Positions 9,182 through 18,747 of a DNA stretch of 64,000 nt are shown here, in pieces. The stretch is from Hephaestia caeni (GTDB lineage: Bacteria; Pseudomonadota; Alphaproteobacteria; Sphingomonadales; Sphingomonadaceae). Both the position numbers and the translations under genes were made by a program. The stretch is from positions 620,001-684,000 of the forward strand of contig NZ_QXDC01000004.1 in assembly GCF_003550065.1 (NCBI RefSeq), given 5' to 3'. Each line of letters starts with the position of its first letter. Position 1 is the stretch's first letter. The notes beneath the pieces were generated by a model. The model did not search any database and was not told the origin of the DNA. It saw only the letters and a program-made list of their open reading frames with translations.

Positions 9182-9712
9182 GTGGCGCTGCCCTTCTACA
9201 CGATCGGCCATTCGACGCTGACGATCGACGCGTTCGCCGAAGCGCTGCAAGCCGCCGGGGTGACGATGGTCGCCGACATCCGCACGGTGCCGCGATCGCG
9301 CACCAATCCGCAATTCAACGCCGATCGCCTGCCCGATAGCCTCGCCGCGTCCCAGATCGGCCATGCGCTGCTGCCCGCGCTGGGGGGATTGCGCGGCAAA
9401 TCGCGCGACGTGCCGCCGGAGACCGACGCACTGTGGCGCAACGCGAGCTTCCGCAATTATGCCGATTACGCACAAGGGCGGGCGTTTGCCGAAGGGCTCG
9501 ACCAACTGATCGCGCTGGGGCGCGAACGGCGCACCGCGATGATGTGCGCCGAGGCGGTGTGGTGGCGCTGCCACCGCCGGATCGTCGCCGACCATCTGAT
9601 CGCGCGCGGCGAATCGGTGTTCCACATCATCGGCGGCCGGATCGAGCCCGCGACGCTGACCCCGGGCGCGCGCGTGGCGGCGAATCGCGTCACTTATCCG
9701 GCCGCTGCTTGA
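9182..9712 (+). CDS. DUF488 family protein
   Basis: 176 aa from GTG 9182. YTIGHSTLTIDAFAEAL at the start, DIRTVPRSRTNPQFN and CAEAVWWRCHRRIVADHLI are hallmark segments of DUF488, a family with conserved Arg/His/Cys residues suggesting an enzyme or nucleic-acid binder; the function is not established. It is probably cotranscribed with the DUF2945 gene 7 bp upstream. Confidence 0.85.
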   Translation: MALPFYTIGHSTLTIDAFAEALQAAGVTMVADIRTVPRSRTNPQFNADRLPDSLAASQIGHALLPALGGLRGKSRDVPPETDALWRNASFRNYADYAQGRAFAEGLDQLIALGRERRTAMMCAEAVWWRCHRRIVADHLIARGESVFHIIGGRIEPATLTPGARVAANRVTYPAAA

Positions 9713-9775
9713 ACCTACCAATTCGTCCGCGCTCGCCGTAAGGGAGGCGCAAATCACGCCAGTCGGAGACCACCC

Positions 9776-10948
<1,173 letters not shown>

Positions 10949-10988
10949 GCCGCGCGGTGACGAACGCGAGCCCGACGCGAGCGGAAGG

Positions 10989-12641
10989 TTGAGAGAACGG
11001 CGATCAGCGGGGCTCGGCGCCGGCCTGTTCACCGATCGGGCGCTGTCGCGCAACGTTTTGCTCTGGGCGTCGCCGGCGCTGACGATCGTGGTGCTGGCGC
11101 TGGCGGGCGCGAGGCATCGCTGGGTGTTGTGGGCGCTCGTCGTCACCCTCCCCGTCCTGCTGGTCGCGCTGGTCGATCTGTTCCAGCACGGCCATTCGCT
11201 GCGGCGCAACTATCCCGCCTCGGCGCGTTTCCGTTGGTTTTTCGAATGGCTGCGACCGTTCCTGCGCTCGTACATCGTCGAGAGCGATCTCGACGGGCGT
11301 CCCTACAGCCATGACGAGCGCGCGCTCGTCTACGCGCGCGCCAAGGGGCAGGAGGACGCGCATCCCTTCGGCACCGAACTCGACGTCTATTCGGGCGAAT
11401 ATGAGTGGCTGGCGCATTCGATTGCGCCCAATGCCGCCGCGCCCGCCGACAGCCGCGTGCTTGTCGGCAGCGACCAGTGCGACAAGCCCTATGCGGCGTC
11501 GCGGCTCAACATCTCGGCGATGAGCTTCGGCGCGCTCGGCGCCAACGCGATCGAGGCGCTCAACAAGGGGGCGAAGATCGGCGGCTTCTACCACGATACC
11601 GGCGAGGGCGGGCTGTCGCCCTATCATCTCAAGCACGGCGGCGATCTCGTGTGGGAGCTGGGCTCGGGCTATTTCGGCTGTCGCACGCTGGAGGGACGTT
11701 TCGATCCCGATCAGTTCGCGGACAAAGCCGCGATCGAGCAGGTCAGGATGACAGAGATCAAGCTGAGCCAGGGCGCCAAGCCGGGGCATGGCGGGCTGCT
11801 GCCGGGCGCCAAGGTCTCGGCTGAGATCGCTGCGACGCGCTGTGTGCCGCAGGGCGTGGATTGCCTGTCGCCGCCGGGCCATTCGGCCTTCTCCACCCCG
11901 ATCGAATTGATCGAATTCGCCGCCAGGATGCGCGTGCTTTCGGGCGGCAAGCCGGTGGGGATCAAGCTGTGCGTCGGCTATCCGCACGAAGTGTTCGCGG
12001 TGATGAAGGCGATGCTGGAAACCGGCATCACCATCGATTTCATCGTCATCGACGGCGCCGAAGGCGGCACCGGCGCCGCGCCGACCGAGCTTTCGGATCG
12101 CGTCGGCATGCCGCTGCGCGAAGGGCTGATCATTGCGCGCAACGCGCTGGTGGGCGCGGGGCTGAAGGGCAAGGTCAGGCTCGCCGCCGCGGGCAAGGTC
12201 TCCTCGGGCGCGGCGATCGCGATGAACGCCGCGCTGGGCGCCGACTGGTGCAATGCCGCGCGCGCCTTCATGTTCTCGCTGGGCTGCGTGCAATCGATGC
12301 GGTGCCATACCGACACCTGCCCCACCGGGATCGCCACGCAATCGCCGGCGCGCCAGCGCGGGCTGGTGATCCCCGACAAGGCGGAACGCGTGGCGCGCTA
12401 TCATCGGGCAACGGTGAACGCGCTCCACGAGATCGTCGTCGCGGCCGGGCTCGACAGCCCCGAACAACTCGATCCCGCGCATCTGCGCCAGCGCGTCAAC
12501 GTCGCCGAGATGCGCGCGATGACCGACATCTATCCCTTCGTCGCGCCGGGCGAGCTGATCGACGGCGCGCGTGATGACCGGCTCGCTTTCTGGTGGAAGC
12601 AGGCGCAGGCCGACAGCTTCCGCCCGCGCGCAGTTGGTTAA
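10989..12641 (+). CDS. FMN-binding glutamate-synthase-like protein, membrane anchored
   Basis: 550 aa if started at TTG 10989; the open frame runs back to 10893 inside the thiolase gene, but that part looks non-coding. Two hydrophobic helices (VLLWASPALTIVVLALAGA and LWALVVTLPVLLVALVDL) precede a GltB-type FMN domain: ISAMSFGALGANAIEALN, GGLSPYHL, KPGHGGLLPG, IDGAEGGTGAAP. CHTDTCPTGIAT provides 3Fe-4S-type cysteines. The glutaminase domain of true glutamate synthase is absent. Such stand-alone proteins are common in proteobacteria and their substrate is uncertain. The start codon is uncertain. Confidence 0.8.
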   Translation: MRERRSAGLGAGLFTDRALSRNVLLWASPALTIVVLALAGARHRWVLWALVVTLPVLLVALVDLFQHGHSLRRNYPASARFRWFFEWLRPFLRSYIVESDLDGRPYSHDERALVYARAKGQEDAHPFGTELDVYSGEYEWLAHSIAPNAAAPADSRVLVGSDQCDKPYAASRLNISAMSFGALGANAIEALNKGAKIGGFYHDTGEGGLSPYHLKHGGDLVWELGSGYFGCRTLEGRFDPDQFADKAAIEQVRMTEIKLSQGAKPGHGGLLPGAKVSAEIAATRCVPQGVDCLSPPGHSAFSTPIELIEFAARMRVLSGGKPVGIKLCVGYPHEVFAVMKAMLETGITIDFIVIDGAEGGTGAAPTELSDRVGMPLREGLIIARNALVGAGLKGKVRLAAAGKVSSGAAIAMNAALGADWCNAARAFMFSLGCVQSMRCHTDTCPTGIATQSPARQRGLVIPDKAERVARYHRATVNALHEIVVAAGLDSPEQLDPAHLRQRVNVAEMRAMTDIYPFVAPGELIDGARDDRLAFWWKQAQADSFRPRAVG

Positions 12642-12663
12642 CGCTTTGGTTACCGTGATCGGA

Positions 12664-12694
12664 GGATAGCTATCCCCCTGAAACCGCCAGGGGG
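12664..12694 (+). promoter_or_regulatory. Overlapping hairpins covering the ribosome site of the HAD gene
   Basis: A 12-bp perfect palindrome GGATAGCTATCC (12664-12675) overlaps a 7-bp stem CCCCCTG (12674-12680) / CAGGGGG (12688-12694). The right arm AGGGGG is the only plausible Shine-Dalgarno for ATG 12704, 9 bases downstream, so the stem would hide it. The two foldings share bases 12674-12675 and are mutually exclusive. A regulatory role is inferred from the layout. Confidence 0.35.
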
Positions 12695-12703
12695 CCGGCC
12701 ACC

Positions 12704-15076
12704 ATGAAGATTTCCGTTCGCGCGCACGAAATTGCGACCCTGCTCGATCGCGCGCCCGCAGGCGTCACGATGCTGTCGCTCGATTGCTTCGACACGCTGT
12801 TGTGGCGCAACGTCCACGCGCCCAAGGACATCTTCACCGAGATCGCGATTCCCGGCGGCGGCGTCGAGCCCCGCGCCTGGGCGCAGGGCGGCTCACAGCG
12901 GCTCTCCTTCACGCACAACAAGACCTACGAAGTCTCGATCGAAGACATTTATCGCCGGCTGTACCGCTATGCCGACGACGAGCAGGTCGCGGCCGCCGTG
13001 GCGCACGAACTGTCGATCGAAGCGCGCCATTGCTATCCTTTCGCGCCCGTCGTCGCGCTGATGAAGGACGCCAAGGCGCGCGGCCTTCCGATCATCCTGG
13101 TGAGCGACACCTATCTTTCCGAAGCGCAGCTCCGCCAGTTGATCGAGGAAGCGGCCGGGCGCGAGATCATCGACATGGTCGACCGGGTGTTCGTCTCCTC
13201 CGAATATGGCCGGCCCAAGGTCGCCGGGTTGTTCGAGGATGTGATCGCTGCGCTCGGCGTGGCGCCCGAAACGATCCTGCATCTGGGCGATAACCGCGCC
13301 GCGGACCAGGACGGGCCGGCCAAGCTCGGCGTTGCCACCGCCCATTTCCGCCAGTTCGACGCCGATGCCGAGCAGCGCCTGCGGCTCGAGGCAGCCGCGG
13401 GCACGATGATCGATCCCGCCGTGCGACTGACGGTGCCCGCCTATCAGCCGCACCGCCCGCAGATCGCCTTGCGCCGTGACGACGATCCCGTCGTCGCGTT
13501 CGGCCACGATGTGATCGGGCCGGTGATGCACAGTTTCGCGACCTGGCTGAAGGCCGAGATCGACGAGATGTCGGCGCGGCTGGGCAAGCCCGTGCGGCCG
13601 CTGTTCATGATGCGCGACGGCTTCCTGCCGCTCAGGGTGTTCGAGGCGCTCTATCCCGATGCGGGTGCGCGCCCGATCGAACTCAGCCGCTTCGTCGCGG
13701 CGCGCGCGAGCCTGATGAATCAGGACGCGTTCGACCGCTTCATGACCGAACAGCTCGGCTGGATTCCGGTGAAAGCGCTCGCGCGCCAGCTCATGCTGTT
13801 CGAATCGGAAGTCGCCGGGCTGGTCAAGGACGTGCCCGGCCGCAACACCAAGCGCCATTTCAACAGGACCGTGCGCACCCCGCAATTTGTGCCCAAGATC
13901 CTCAAGCGTTCGGCCAAGGTGGCCGATCGGATGATGGCGCATCTCGCCGCCGCCGGGGTGAAGCATGGCGACGCGATCATGCTGGTCGATATCGGCTATA
14001 ACGGCACCGTCCAGAACATGCTCGAGCCGTTGTTCGCGGCACGGATGAACCTCACCGTCGCCGGGCGTTACCTGTTCCTGCGCGAAGAATCGCTGAGCGG
14101 ACGCGACAAGCGCGGCTTCATCGACGTGCGTCATTACGATTGCCGCACCGTGCACGCGCTGTCGAACTGCGTCGCGGTGATCGAGCAAGTGTGCAACGTC
14201 GCGCAGGGCTCGACGATCGACTATTCGGCCGACGGCACGCCGATCCGTGAGGATTCGGGGTTCAAGAGCCTTCAGAACGGGCTGCGCGACCAGATCCAGG
14301 ACGCCTGCCTCGATTATGCGCGCGCGCCGCTGGCCGGTTTCCATCGCCAGCCGCAATCCGACGACGCCGAATCGCGCCGCCGCATGGCCGCGGCGATCCT
14401 CGCGCGGCTGATGTTCATGCCGATCGAATCCGAAGTCGCGCTGTTCGAACGCTTCGATCAGGACGTCAATCTCGGCACCAGCCAGATGATCAAGCTGCTC
14501 GATACCAACGAGGCGGCCGAAGGCCTGCGCCGCCGCGGACTCTCCTACGTCAACGAGACCGGCCGGATGTACGTGCCCGGCGAGATCCAGCGGCACGGGC
14601 TGCCGCTCAATATGTGCCTGTTCAGCGCGAGCCGTTTCGGGCTCGACATCCGCAGCAAGGATTTCGACGTCGGCGCGATCAAACTCCCTGTGATCCTCGC
14701 CGATGCGCGCGGCGAGACGGTGATGGATTTCGATGCCTTTCCCACCGCCGAGGGCTTCTATCGCATCCAGGTGCCGATCGGCGCGGGCAAATATACCGCC
14801 GCGATCCAGTTCGGCGCGCTGTGCGAATGGGTGCAGGTGCAGGATGCAAGCCTCCACAAGCTCGCCGAACTCGACCGCGATTGCCCGACGCCCGGCGCCA
14901 CCGTCCCGACGGTGGCCGAGGGGATGCGCGCCGCCGCCGCCGGCCTGTACGAAGCCGAACCGCACGGTGTGCTGATCGCGCCGCCGCCGCGCGCGACCGA
15001 ACCGCTCGTGCTCTGCGTCGTCTTCCGCCCGCTCAAGTGGCGTGAACAACGAGCAGCCGAGCGCGCCGCGGCGTAA
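12704..15076 (+). CDS. Large HAD-superfamily protein (COG5610-like)
   Basis: 790 aa. The HAD domain covers about residues 20-235: motif I LSLDCFDTLLW (Asp27, with Phe at the usual general-acid position), motif II ILVSDTYLS, motif IV HLGDNRAADQDGPAKLG. The long remainder holds PLFMMRDGFLPLRVFEALYP and LVDIGYNGTVQNMLE segments, known from large HAD proteins found in polysaccharide loci, and a beta-rich C-terminus from about residue 630. It leads a co-directional set with an aminotransferase-flavoprotein fusion and a glycosyltransferase, which suggests a sugar- or glycan-modifying role. Whether it acts as a phosphatase is not shown. Confidence 0.7.
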   Translation: MKISVRAHEIATLLDRAPAGVTMLSLDCFDTLLWRNVHAPKDIFTEIAIPGGGVEPRAWAQGGSQRLSFTHNKTYEVSIEDIYRRLYRYADDEQVAAAVAHELSIEARHCYPFAPVVALMKDAKARGLPIILVSDTYLSEAQLRQLIEEAAGREIIDMVDRVFVSSEYGRPKVAGLFEDVIAALGVAPETILHLGDNRAADQDGPAKLGVATAHFRQFDADAEQRLRLEAAAGTMIDPAVRLTVPAYQPHRPQIALRRDDDPVVAFGHDVIGPVMHSFATWLKAEIDEMSARLGKPVRPLFMMRDGFLPLRVFEALYPDAGARPIELSRFVAARASLMNQDAFDRFMTEQLGWIPVKALARQLMLFESEVAGLVKDVPGRNTKRHFNRTVRTPQFVPKILKRSAKVADRMMAHLAAAGVKHGDAIMLVDIGYNGTVQNMLEPLFAARMNLTVAGRYLFLREESLSGRDKRGFIDVRHYDCRTVHALSNCVAVIEQVCNVAQGSTIDYSADGTPIREDSGFKSLQNGLRDQIQDACLDYARAPLAGFHRQPQSDDAESRRRMAAAILARLMFMPIESEVALFERFDQDVNLGTSQMIKLLDTNEAAEGLRRRGLSYVNETGRMYVPGEIQRHGLPLNMCLFSASRFGLDIRSKDFDVGAIKLPVILADARGETVMDFDAFPTAEGFYRIQVPIGAGKYTAAIQFGALCEWVQVQDASLHKLAELDRDCPTPGATVPTVAEGMRAAAAGLYEAEPHGVLIAPPPRATEPLVLCVVFRPLKWREQRAAERAAA

Positions 15077-15132
15077 CGGCTTCTTAGGCGATGCGCGGAT
15101 AGACCGGCGGAAACCATCTGCCGGACATCCGC

Positions 15133-17622
15133 ATGACGCATTATCCCCTGATCGCCCCGCGCCCGCCCAAATTGAGCGAGCATCTCGACGCGCTGCGCCG
15201 CGTCGAACAATCGGGCATCTATTCGAACAACGGCCCCGAGGTGCGCGGCTTCGAGGCCGACGTGACCGAGCGGCTGTTCGGCGGCGCAGGCGCGAGCCTT
15301 GCGGTCGCCAACGCCACGCTGGGGCTGATGATCGCGATTCGCGAGGCGGCGACGCCGCGATTCGCGCCCGGCGCGCTCGCGCTGATGCCGGCGCTGACCT
15401 TCGCCGCGACCGCGCAGGCCGCCGAATGGGCGGGGCTGACACCGCTCATCGCCGATATCGATCCCGAAACCTGGAGCATCGATCCCGATATCGAGGAACG
15501 CCTGCTCGCGCTGCACGGGCGCAGGATCGCAGTGGTGGTGCCCTATGCCACCTTCGGCAACGCGATCGATCTCGACCGCTATGCATGGCTCCAGCGCCGC
15601 TACGAGGTCGGCGTGGTGATCGACGCCGCCTCGTCGCTGGGGACGATCGATGCAGCGGGCAAGGGCTTCGGCGCCGACGCGCCGTTCGCGACGGTATTTT
15701 CCATGCACGCGACCAAGACCTTCGCGGTCGCCGAGGGCGGGCTCGTCCATAGCGGCGACACGGGGCTGATCGACCGGCTGCGCGCGATGATCAATTTCGG
15801 GTTTCAGGGACAGCGCAGCGCGACGCTGCCGGGGCTCAACGCCAAGCTGCCCGAAGTGCTGGCGGTGATGGCACGCGCCAAGCTGGAGGAGATCGAGGCG
15901 GTGTGCGCGGGCCGCGCGGCGGTGGAAGCCGCGTATCGCGACGCGCTGGGCGACCGCTTCATGCTCCAGACGCCGCTGGGCACGCGCCGCGCGATCCAGT
16001 TCATGCCGGTGCTGCTGCCGGAGGCATTGGCGGGCAAGCGCGCCGCGATCGTCGACACGCTCGCGGCCGAGGGCGTGGGCTGCGGCCAGTATTTCAGCCC
16101 GCATCTGGGCGAGCAGCCGTGGTTCCGCGACACCGCGCTGATCGAGCCGACGCCAGTCAGCGATGCGGTCGCCGGGCGGATGCTGTCGCTGCCGGTCACC
16201 GACGCGATGACTGCCGACGACGCGCGGAGAATCGCGGCCACGCTGGCGCGCGCGTGCGATGCGCAGGCCGGCACCGCGCCGACCGCCGCGTATCCCACAG
16301 CACCCGCCATCGCCTCGCTGCTGGTGATCGGCGGCGGCCCGGCGGGCACCGCGTTGCTCGATGCGGCGACCAAACGCGGGCTGCTGCCCGATCTCGCCGC
16401 CTCGGGGCTGGTGATGGTCGAGCGCGACACCATGCTCGGCGGCGGGCGGCTGGGCCGTTACGGCATCAATTCGGACAGCACGGCGGAAACCTTCCTGTCG
16501 GCGATCAAGGACAATGTGCATCCCGAACTGGCCGATCTGATCGATCATCCGGCGGCGCGCGATGTCGCGCGCTATTCGGGCGCGCTCGGGGTGCCGCTGA
16601 CGGTCGCCGGGCCGCTGATCCGCGCGATGGGCGAGCGGCTGGGCAGCCTCGTCGAGCGCCACGGCGGCACGCTGCTGACCGGGCATGAAGCGATCGAGGC
16701 GCGCCAGACCGGCGACGGCTTGTGGAATGTGCGGCTGCGGCGGCTGGCCGACGGCGCCGAGATCGAACAGCGCGCGCGCCATATCGCGATCGCGACCGGC
16801 GGACACCAGCCGCTCGATCGTCTCGCGCAGCAACAGGTGGCGGGCGCGCCGCTCGTCGCCAGCGCCGGCGACCGGCTGATCCAGTCGGACGAAGTGCTCG
16901 GCGTCGACGGTTACGCCCGCATCGCCGATCTGCTCGGCGGCAAGCGCGATCCCCGCGTCGTCGTGATCGGCGGCTCGACCAGCGCGATCGCGACGATCGC
17001 CCTGCTGCTCAAGAGCAGCCCCGCGATTCCCTGGGGCCCGCAGGCAATCACCCTGCTCCACCGCCGCGCCTTGCGCCCCTTTTACCCGACCCCCGAGGCG
17101 GCGCATGAGGAAGGCTTCACCGATTTCGGCCCCGATGACATCTGCCCGGTCTCGGGCTTCGTCTATCGTCTCGCAGGCTTTCGGCTCGAAGCGCGCGAAC
17201 TGGTACTCAGGATGATGCGGGTCGACGGCCGCACCCCCGAGCCGCGCGTGCGCTTCCACCGGATCGCGGGCGACGATGCCGAGGCGCGGGGCCATCTCGC
17301 CGAGGCCGATCTGGTGATCGCCGCGATGGGCTATCGCCCGCGCGTGCTGCCGCTCAGCGACGCGAACGGCGATCCGATCGATCTTGCCGCGCATCATGAC
17401 GCCGCGATGGTCGACAAGCATTGCCGCATCGTCGGCGCCGACGGGCAGCCGATCGCGAACGCCTTCGGGATCGGGCTCGCCGCCGGGTTCGTGCCCTGGG
17501 GGCCGATGGGCGGCGAAAAGAGCTTCGTCGGCCAGGCCAACGGGCTGTGGCAATGGCAGAACGACGTCGGGCTGATGATCGTCGATCAGGTGCTTGGGCA
17601 GAGCGCCCGCGCGGTGGCATGA
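15133..17622 (+). CDS. DegT/AHBA-type aminotransferase fused to FAD/NAD(P)-dependent oxidoreductase
   Basis: 829 aa in one uninterrupted frame. Residues 1-375 are a fold-type I PLP aminotransferase of the DegT/DnrJ/EryC1/StrS group: Asp164 (VVIDAASSLG) for the pyridine nitrogen and Lys195 in FSMHATKTFAVAEGG as Schiff-base lysine. After an Ala/Pro/Thr linker (about 376-395), residues 396-829 form a two-dinucleotide-binding flavoprotein: FAD site VIGGGPAGTALLDA (about 398-411), NAD(P) site VVVIGGSTSAIATIA (about 609-623), and AAMGYRPRVLP near the end. DegT enzymes aminate keto-sugars; the flavoprotein module resembles FAD/NAD(P) oxidoreductases and N-hydroxylases. The stop overlaps the next ATG (ATGA). 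Confidence 0.75.
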   Translation: MTHYPLIAPRPPKLSEHLDALRRVEQSGIYSNNGPEVRGFEADVTERLFGGAGASLAVANATLGLMIAIREAATPRFAPGALALMPALTFAATAQAAEWAGLTPLIADIDPETWSIDPDIEERLLALHGRRIAVVVPYATFGNAIDLDRYAWLQRRYEVGVVIDAASSLGTIDAAGKGFGADAPFATVFSMHATKTFAVAEGGLVHSGDTGLIDRLRAMINFGFQGQRSATLPGLNAKLPEVLAVMARAKLEEIEAVCAGRAAVEAAYRDALGDRFMLQTPLGTRRAIQFMPVLLPEALAGKRAAIVDTLAAEGVGCGQYFSPHLGEQPWFRDTALIEPTPVSDAVAGRMLSLPVTDAMTADDARRIAATLARACDAQAGTAPTAAYPTAPAIASLLVIGGGPAGTALLDAATKRGLLPDLAASGLVMVERDTMLGGGRLGRYGINSDSTAETFLSAIKDNVHPELADLIDHPAARDVARYSGALGVPLTVAGPLIRAMGERLGSLVERHGGTLLTGHEAIEARQTGDGLWNVRLRRLADGAEIEQRARHIAIATGGHQPLDRLAQQQVAGAPLVASAGDRLIQSDEVLGVDGYARIADLLGGKRDPRVVVIGGSTSAIATIALLLKSSPAIPWGPQAITLLHRRALRPFYPTPEAAHEEGFTDFGPDDICPVSGFVYRLAGFRLEARELVLRMMRVDGRTPEPRVRFHRIAGDDAEARGHLAEADLVIAAMGYRPRVLPLSDANGDPIDLAAHHDAAMVDKHCRIVGADGQPIANAFGIGLAAGFVPWGPMGGEKSFVGQANGLWQWQNDVGLMIVDQVLGQSARAVA

Positions 17623-18668
17623 ACACGCCCACCGTCAGCGTGATCATGGCGGCGTATAACGGCGCCGCGCTGTTGCCCGAAACGCTCGCCAGCCTGCAGG
17701 CGCAGACCTTCGGCGATTTCGAACTGATCGTCGTCGACGATCGCTCGCCCGACGCCACGCTGGCCTTGCTCCACGGCTGGTCCGATCACCGCATCCGCGT
17801 GATCGCGGCCGCGGAGAATCAGGGACCGGTCAAGACGCGCAACCGCGCCTTCGCCGAGGCGCGCGGGCGCTATATCGCCGCGCTCGACCAGGACGATATC
17901 TGCCTGCCCGATCGGTTCGCGCGGCAGGTCGCCTATCTCGACGCCAACCCCGACGTGGTGCTGGTGGGCAGTGCGGCAGGCACCTTGTGCGACGGCGTGA
18001 CGCGGCCTTCGACGCACGAACCCGTCACCACGCCGCTGCTCGTCGAATGGATGATGCGGATCCGCAATCCTCTGGTCTGGTCGTCGGTGATGCTGCGCGG
18101 CGACGCGGCGCGGCGGCTCGATCCGTTCACCCGGCCCGAGATTCTCTATGCCGAGGATTTCGATCTCTATCACCGCCTCGCCCCGTTCGGCCGGATCGCG
18201 CGGATCGACGAGGAATTGCTGCTCTATCGCGTCCACGAGGGCGGCGCCTCGCAGCGGTATCATGATACGATGATCGCCAGCGCGACGCGCGTGCTTGCCG
18301 AGGCGCATCGCCCCGCGCTGGGCGACGCGGCGGCCGGGGTCGCCGATCTGCTCGCGCGGCATGTAATGGCGGGCGATCCGGTGCCCGACCGCGCGACGCT
18401 GATCACGCTCGGGCAAACGATCCGGTCGCTCCAAGAAAGCTTCATCACCGAACGCGGCGCGCACGCCGACGATCTCGCGCTGATCCGCTGGGAAACCGCG
18501 CGGTTGTGGGGCCGGATCGGGCGCGCGGCGCTGCGATCGGGGGCGATTCGTATCGGCGACGCGATCGCGGCGCGGCCCGACCATATGGGGCTGGGCTATG
18601 CGCGCGCCGACGAGATCGTCCTCTCCCGCCTCATCGGCGGCGCTCGGGGGCTGCGGCGCGCCGGTTGA
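17619..18668 (+). CDS. Family 2 glycosyltransferase
   Basis: 349 aa from ATG 17619, overlapping the preceding stop by 4 bp. VSVIMAAYNGAALLPETLAS, LIVVDDRSPDATL and the metal-binding AALDQDD (DxD equivalent) are typical GT-A, family GT2 features. It transfers an NDP-sugar to an unknown acceptor. Coupling to the aminotransferase fusion suggests the donor or the product is an amino-modified sugar. There are no membrane helices, so it is cytoplasmic or peripheral. Confidence 0.85.
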   Translation: MNTPTVSVIMAAYNGAALLPETLASLQAQTFGDFELIVVDDRSPDATLALLHGWSDHRIRVIAAAENQGPVKTRNRAFAEARGRYIAALDQDDICLPDRFARQVAYLDANPDVVLVGSAAGTLCDGVTRPSTHEPVTTPLLVEWMMRIRNPLVWSSVMLRGDAARRLDPFTRPEILYAEDFDLYHRLAPFGRIARIDEELLLYRVHEGGASQRYHDTMIASATRVLAEAHRPALGDAAAGVADLLARHVMAGDPVPDRATLITLGQTIRSLQESFITERGAHADDLALIRWETARLWGRIGRAALRSGAIRIGDAIAARPDHMGLGYARADEIVLSRLIGGARGLRRAG

Positions 18669-18747
18669 CCGATACGAGGTAGCGCAACCATAACGGCTTG
18701 CACCCGACCCTCGCGCTGGCGCACAACGGGCAGCGAGGGAGGCATGA

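Noticed and set aside
12893..15442. 849-residue open frame on the minus strand, antisense to the HAD gene
   Set aside because: Long antisense frames are a by-product of high GC at third positions; it is Arg/His-rich with no recognisable domain, while the plus-strand frame has clear HAD motifs. The same holds for the 931-residue minus frame at 14758-17553 and the 811-residue one at 21487-23922.
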